Source: a virus
IMG/VR virus record: IMGVR_UViG_3300030450_001980
Location: 1 to 36,548 of that record
Strand: one strand, 5' to 3'
Length of the DNA stretch: 36,548 bases
The stretch's first letter is position 1. Each line of letters starts with the position of its first letter. Position numbers and translations under genes: made by a program. Below, in pieces: positions 36,428 through 36,548 of this stretch. Under the pieces are notes generated by a model. The model saw only the letters and a list, made by a program, of their open reading frames with translations, searched no databases and had not been told where the DNA came from.

Positions 36428-36548
36428 TATATCTGTTGACTTAAATGGTGATATTGCCGATATTATAAAAGACCCCAGAGCTTGGGCAGAGGCTGTTGCC
36501 GAAAAAATAATAGCGGAAAACGCAGATAAATTAATACAAGCAAGAAAG
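36348..36548 (+). CDS. Small phage protein, 5' part (gene crosses the join)
   Basis: TTG at 36348, seven bases after GCGGAG, opens a frame that overlaps the portal end by 80 bp and runs off the window in frame with bases 1-141, giving an 80-residue protein (AKTNSKTNNSQSLKEYVNKI at the start). The good ribosome site and the intact frame through the join argue that it is real and that the ends are contiguous. Confidence 0.65.
   Translation, partial: MAKTNSKTNNSQSLKEYVNKIKDLKDNISVDLNGDIADIIKDPRAWAEAVAEKIIAENADKLIQARK
36450..36548. repeat. Terminal direct repeat, right copy
   Basis: Exact copy of bases 1-99; see that entry. It should be counted once in the circular genome. Confidence 0.9.

Overview
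The window looks like one complete genome of an AT-rich tailed phage with siphovirus-type architecture, written out linearly. Bases 1-99 are identical to 36450-36548, so the molecule closes into a circle of about 36,449 bp, and a small gene runs through the join. I see no integrase, repressor, tRNA, DNA polymerase, helicase or primase; a virulent phage that borrows the host replisome is the simplest reading. Ribosome binding sites of the AGGAG/GGAGG type are common, TTG and GTG starts are used repeatedly, and adjacent genes are often coupled by ATGA or TAATG overlaps. The host is not stated by the sequence. The best hint is a dockerin-type calcium-binding repeat at the end of the tail-hub protein, whose wording (ID-VLDI-VQIV-HI) resembles dockerins I associate with uncultured marine lineages such as Marinimicrobia; this is inference.

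Layout. (1) 33804 to 36427 and on through the join to 1119, + strand: terminase large subunit, portal, a small TTG-start gene, a virion-morphogenesis/HK97-gp10-like protein and a minor head protein (MuF-like C-terminal cysteines). A second gene may be overprinted inside the last one. (2) 1082-2124, - strand: small terminase subunit with tiny genes around it. (3) 2006-2397: divergent control region with palindromes and a promoter. (4) 2398-4244, + strand: small early unit with a Gp88-like protein, zinc-knuckle and one-helix membrane peptides, closed by an intrinsic terminator. (5) 4245-4547: an intergenic stretch with 12-bp tandem repeats and an AT-rich segment, the best candidate replication origin. 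(6) 4548-7028: tightly coupled tiny genes of unknown function. (7) 7029-7422: non-coding, with a strong imperfect hairpin and a near-consensus promoter. (8) 7423-12654: DNA metabolism: possible annealing protein, SSB with a DDIPF tail, replication-initiator-like protein, DNA methyltransferase, three nucleases, a PAPS-reductase-like protein and a NinB-like protein. (9) 33703 down to 12655, - strand: scaffold, major capsid, lysis/membrane genes, fibre-like proteins, head-tail connector, tail tube, tail-assembly chaperones with a probable -1 frameshift, tape measure, tail hub and tail-tip proteins.

The packaging/portal genes and the capsid/tail genes diverge from a short region near 33704-33803 that carries a perfect inverted repeat. 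The small and large terminase genes lie on opposite strands. These are unusual arrangements for a siphovirus.

Most notable: the dockerin on the tail hub; the 12-bp repeat array that is also an in-frame LYLA repeat; the structured RNA candidate at 7054-7096; an MscS-like membrane protein and a zinc-ribbon/metallophosphoesterase protein in the lysis region; a membrane-anchored charged-helix protein among the structural genes; and a possible overprinted gene at 626-901.
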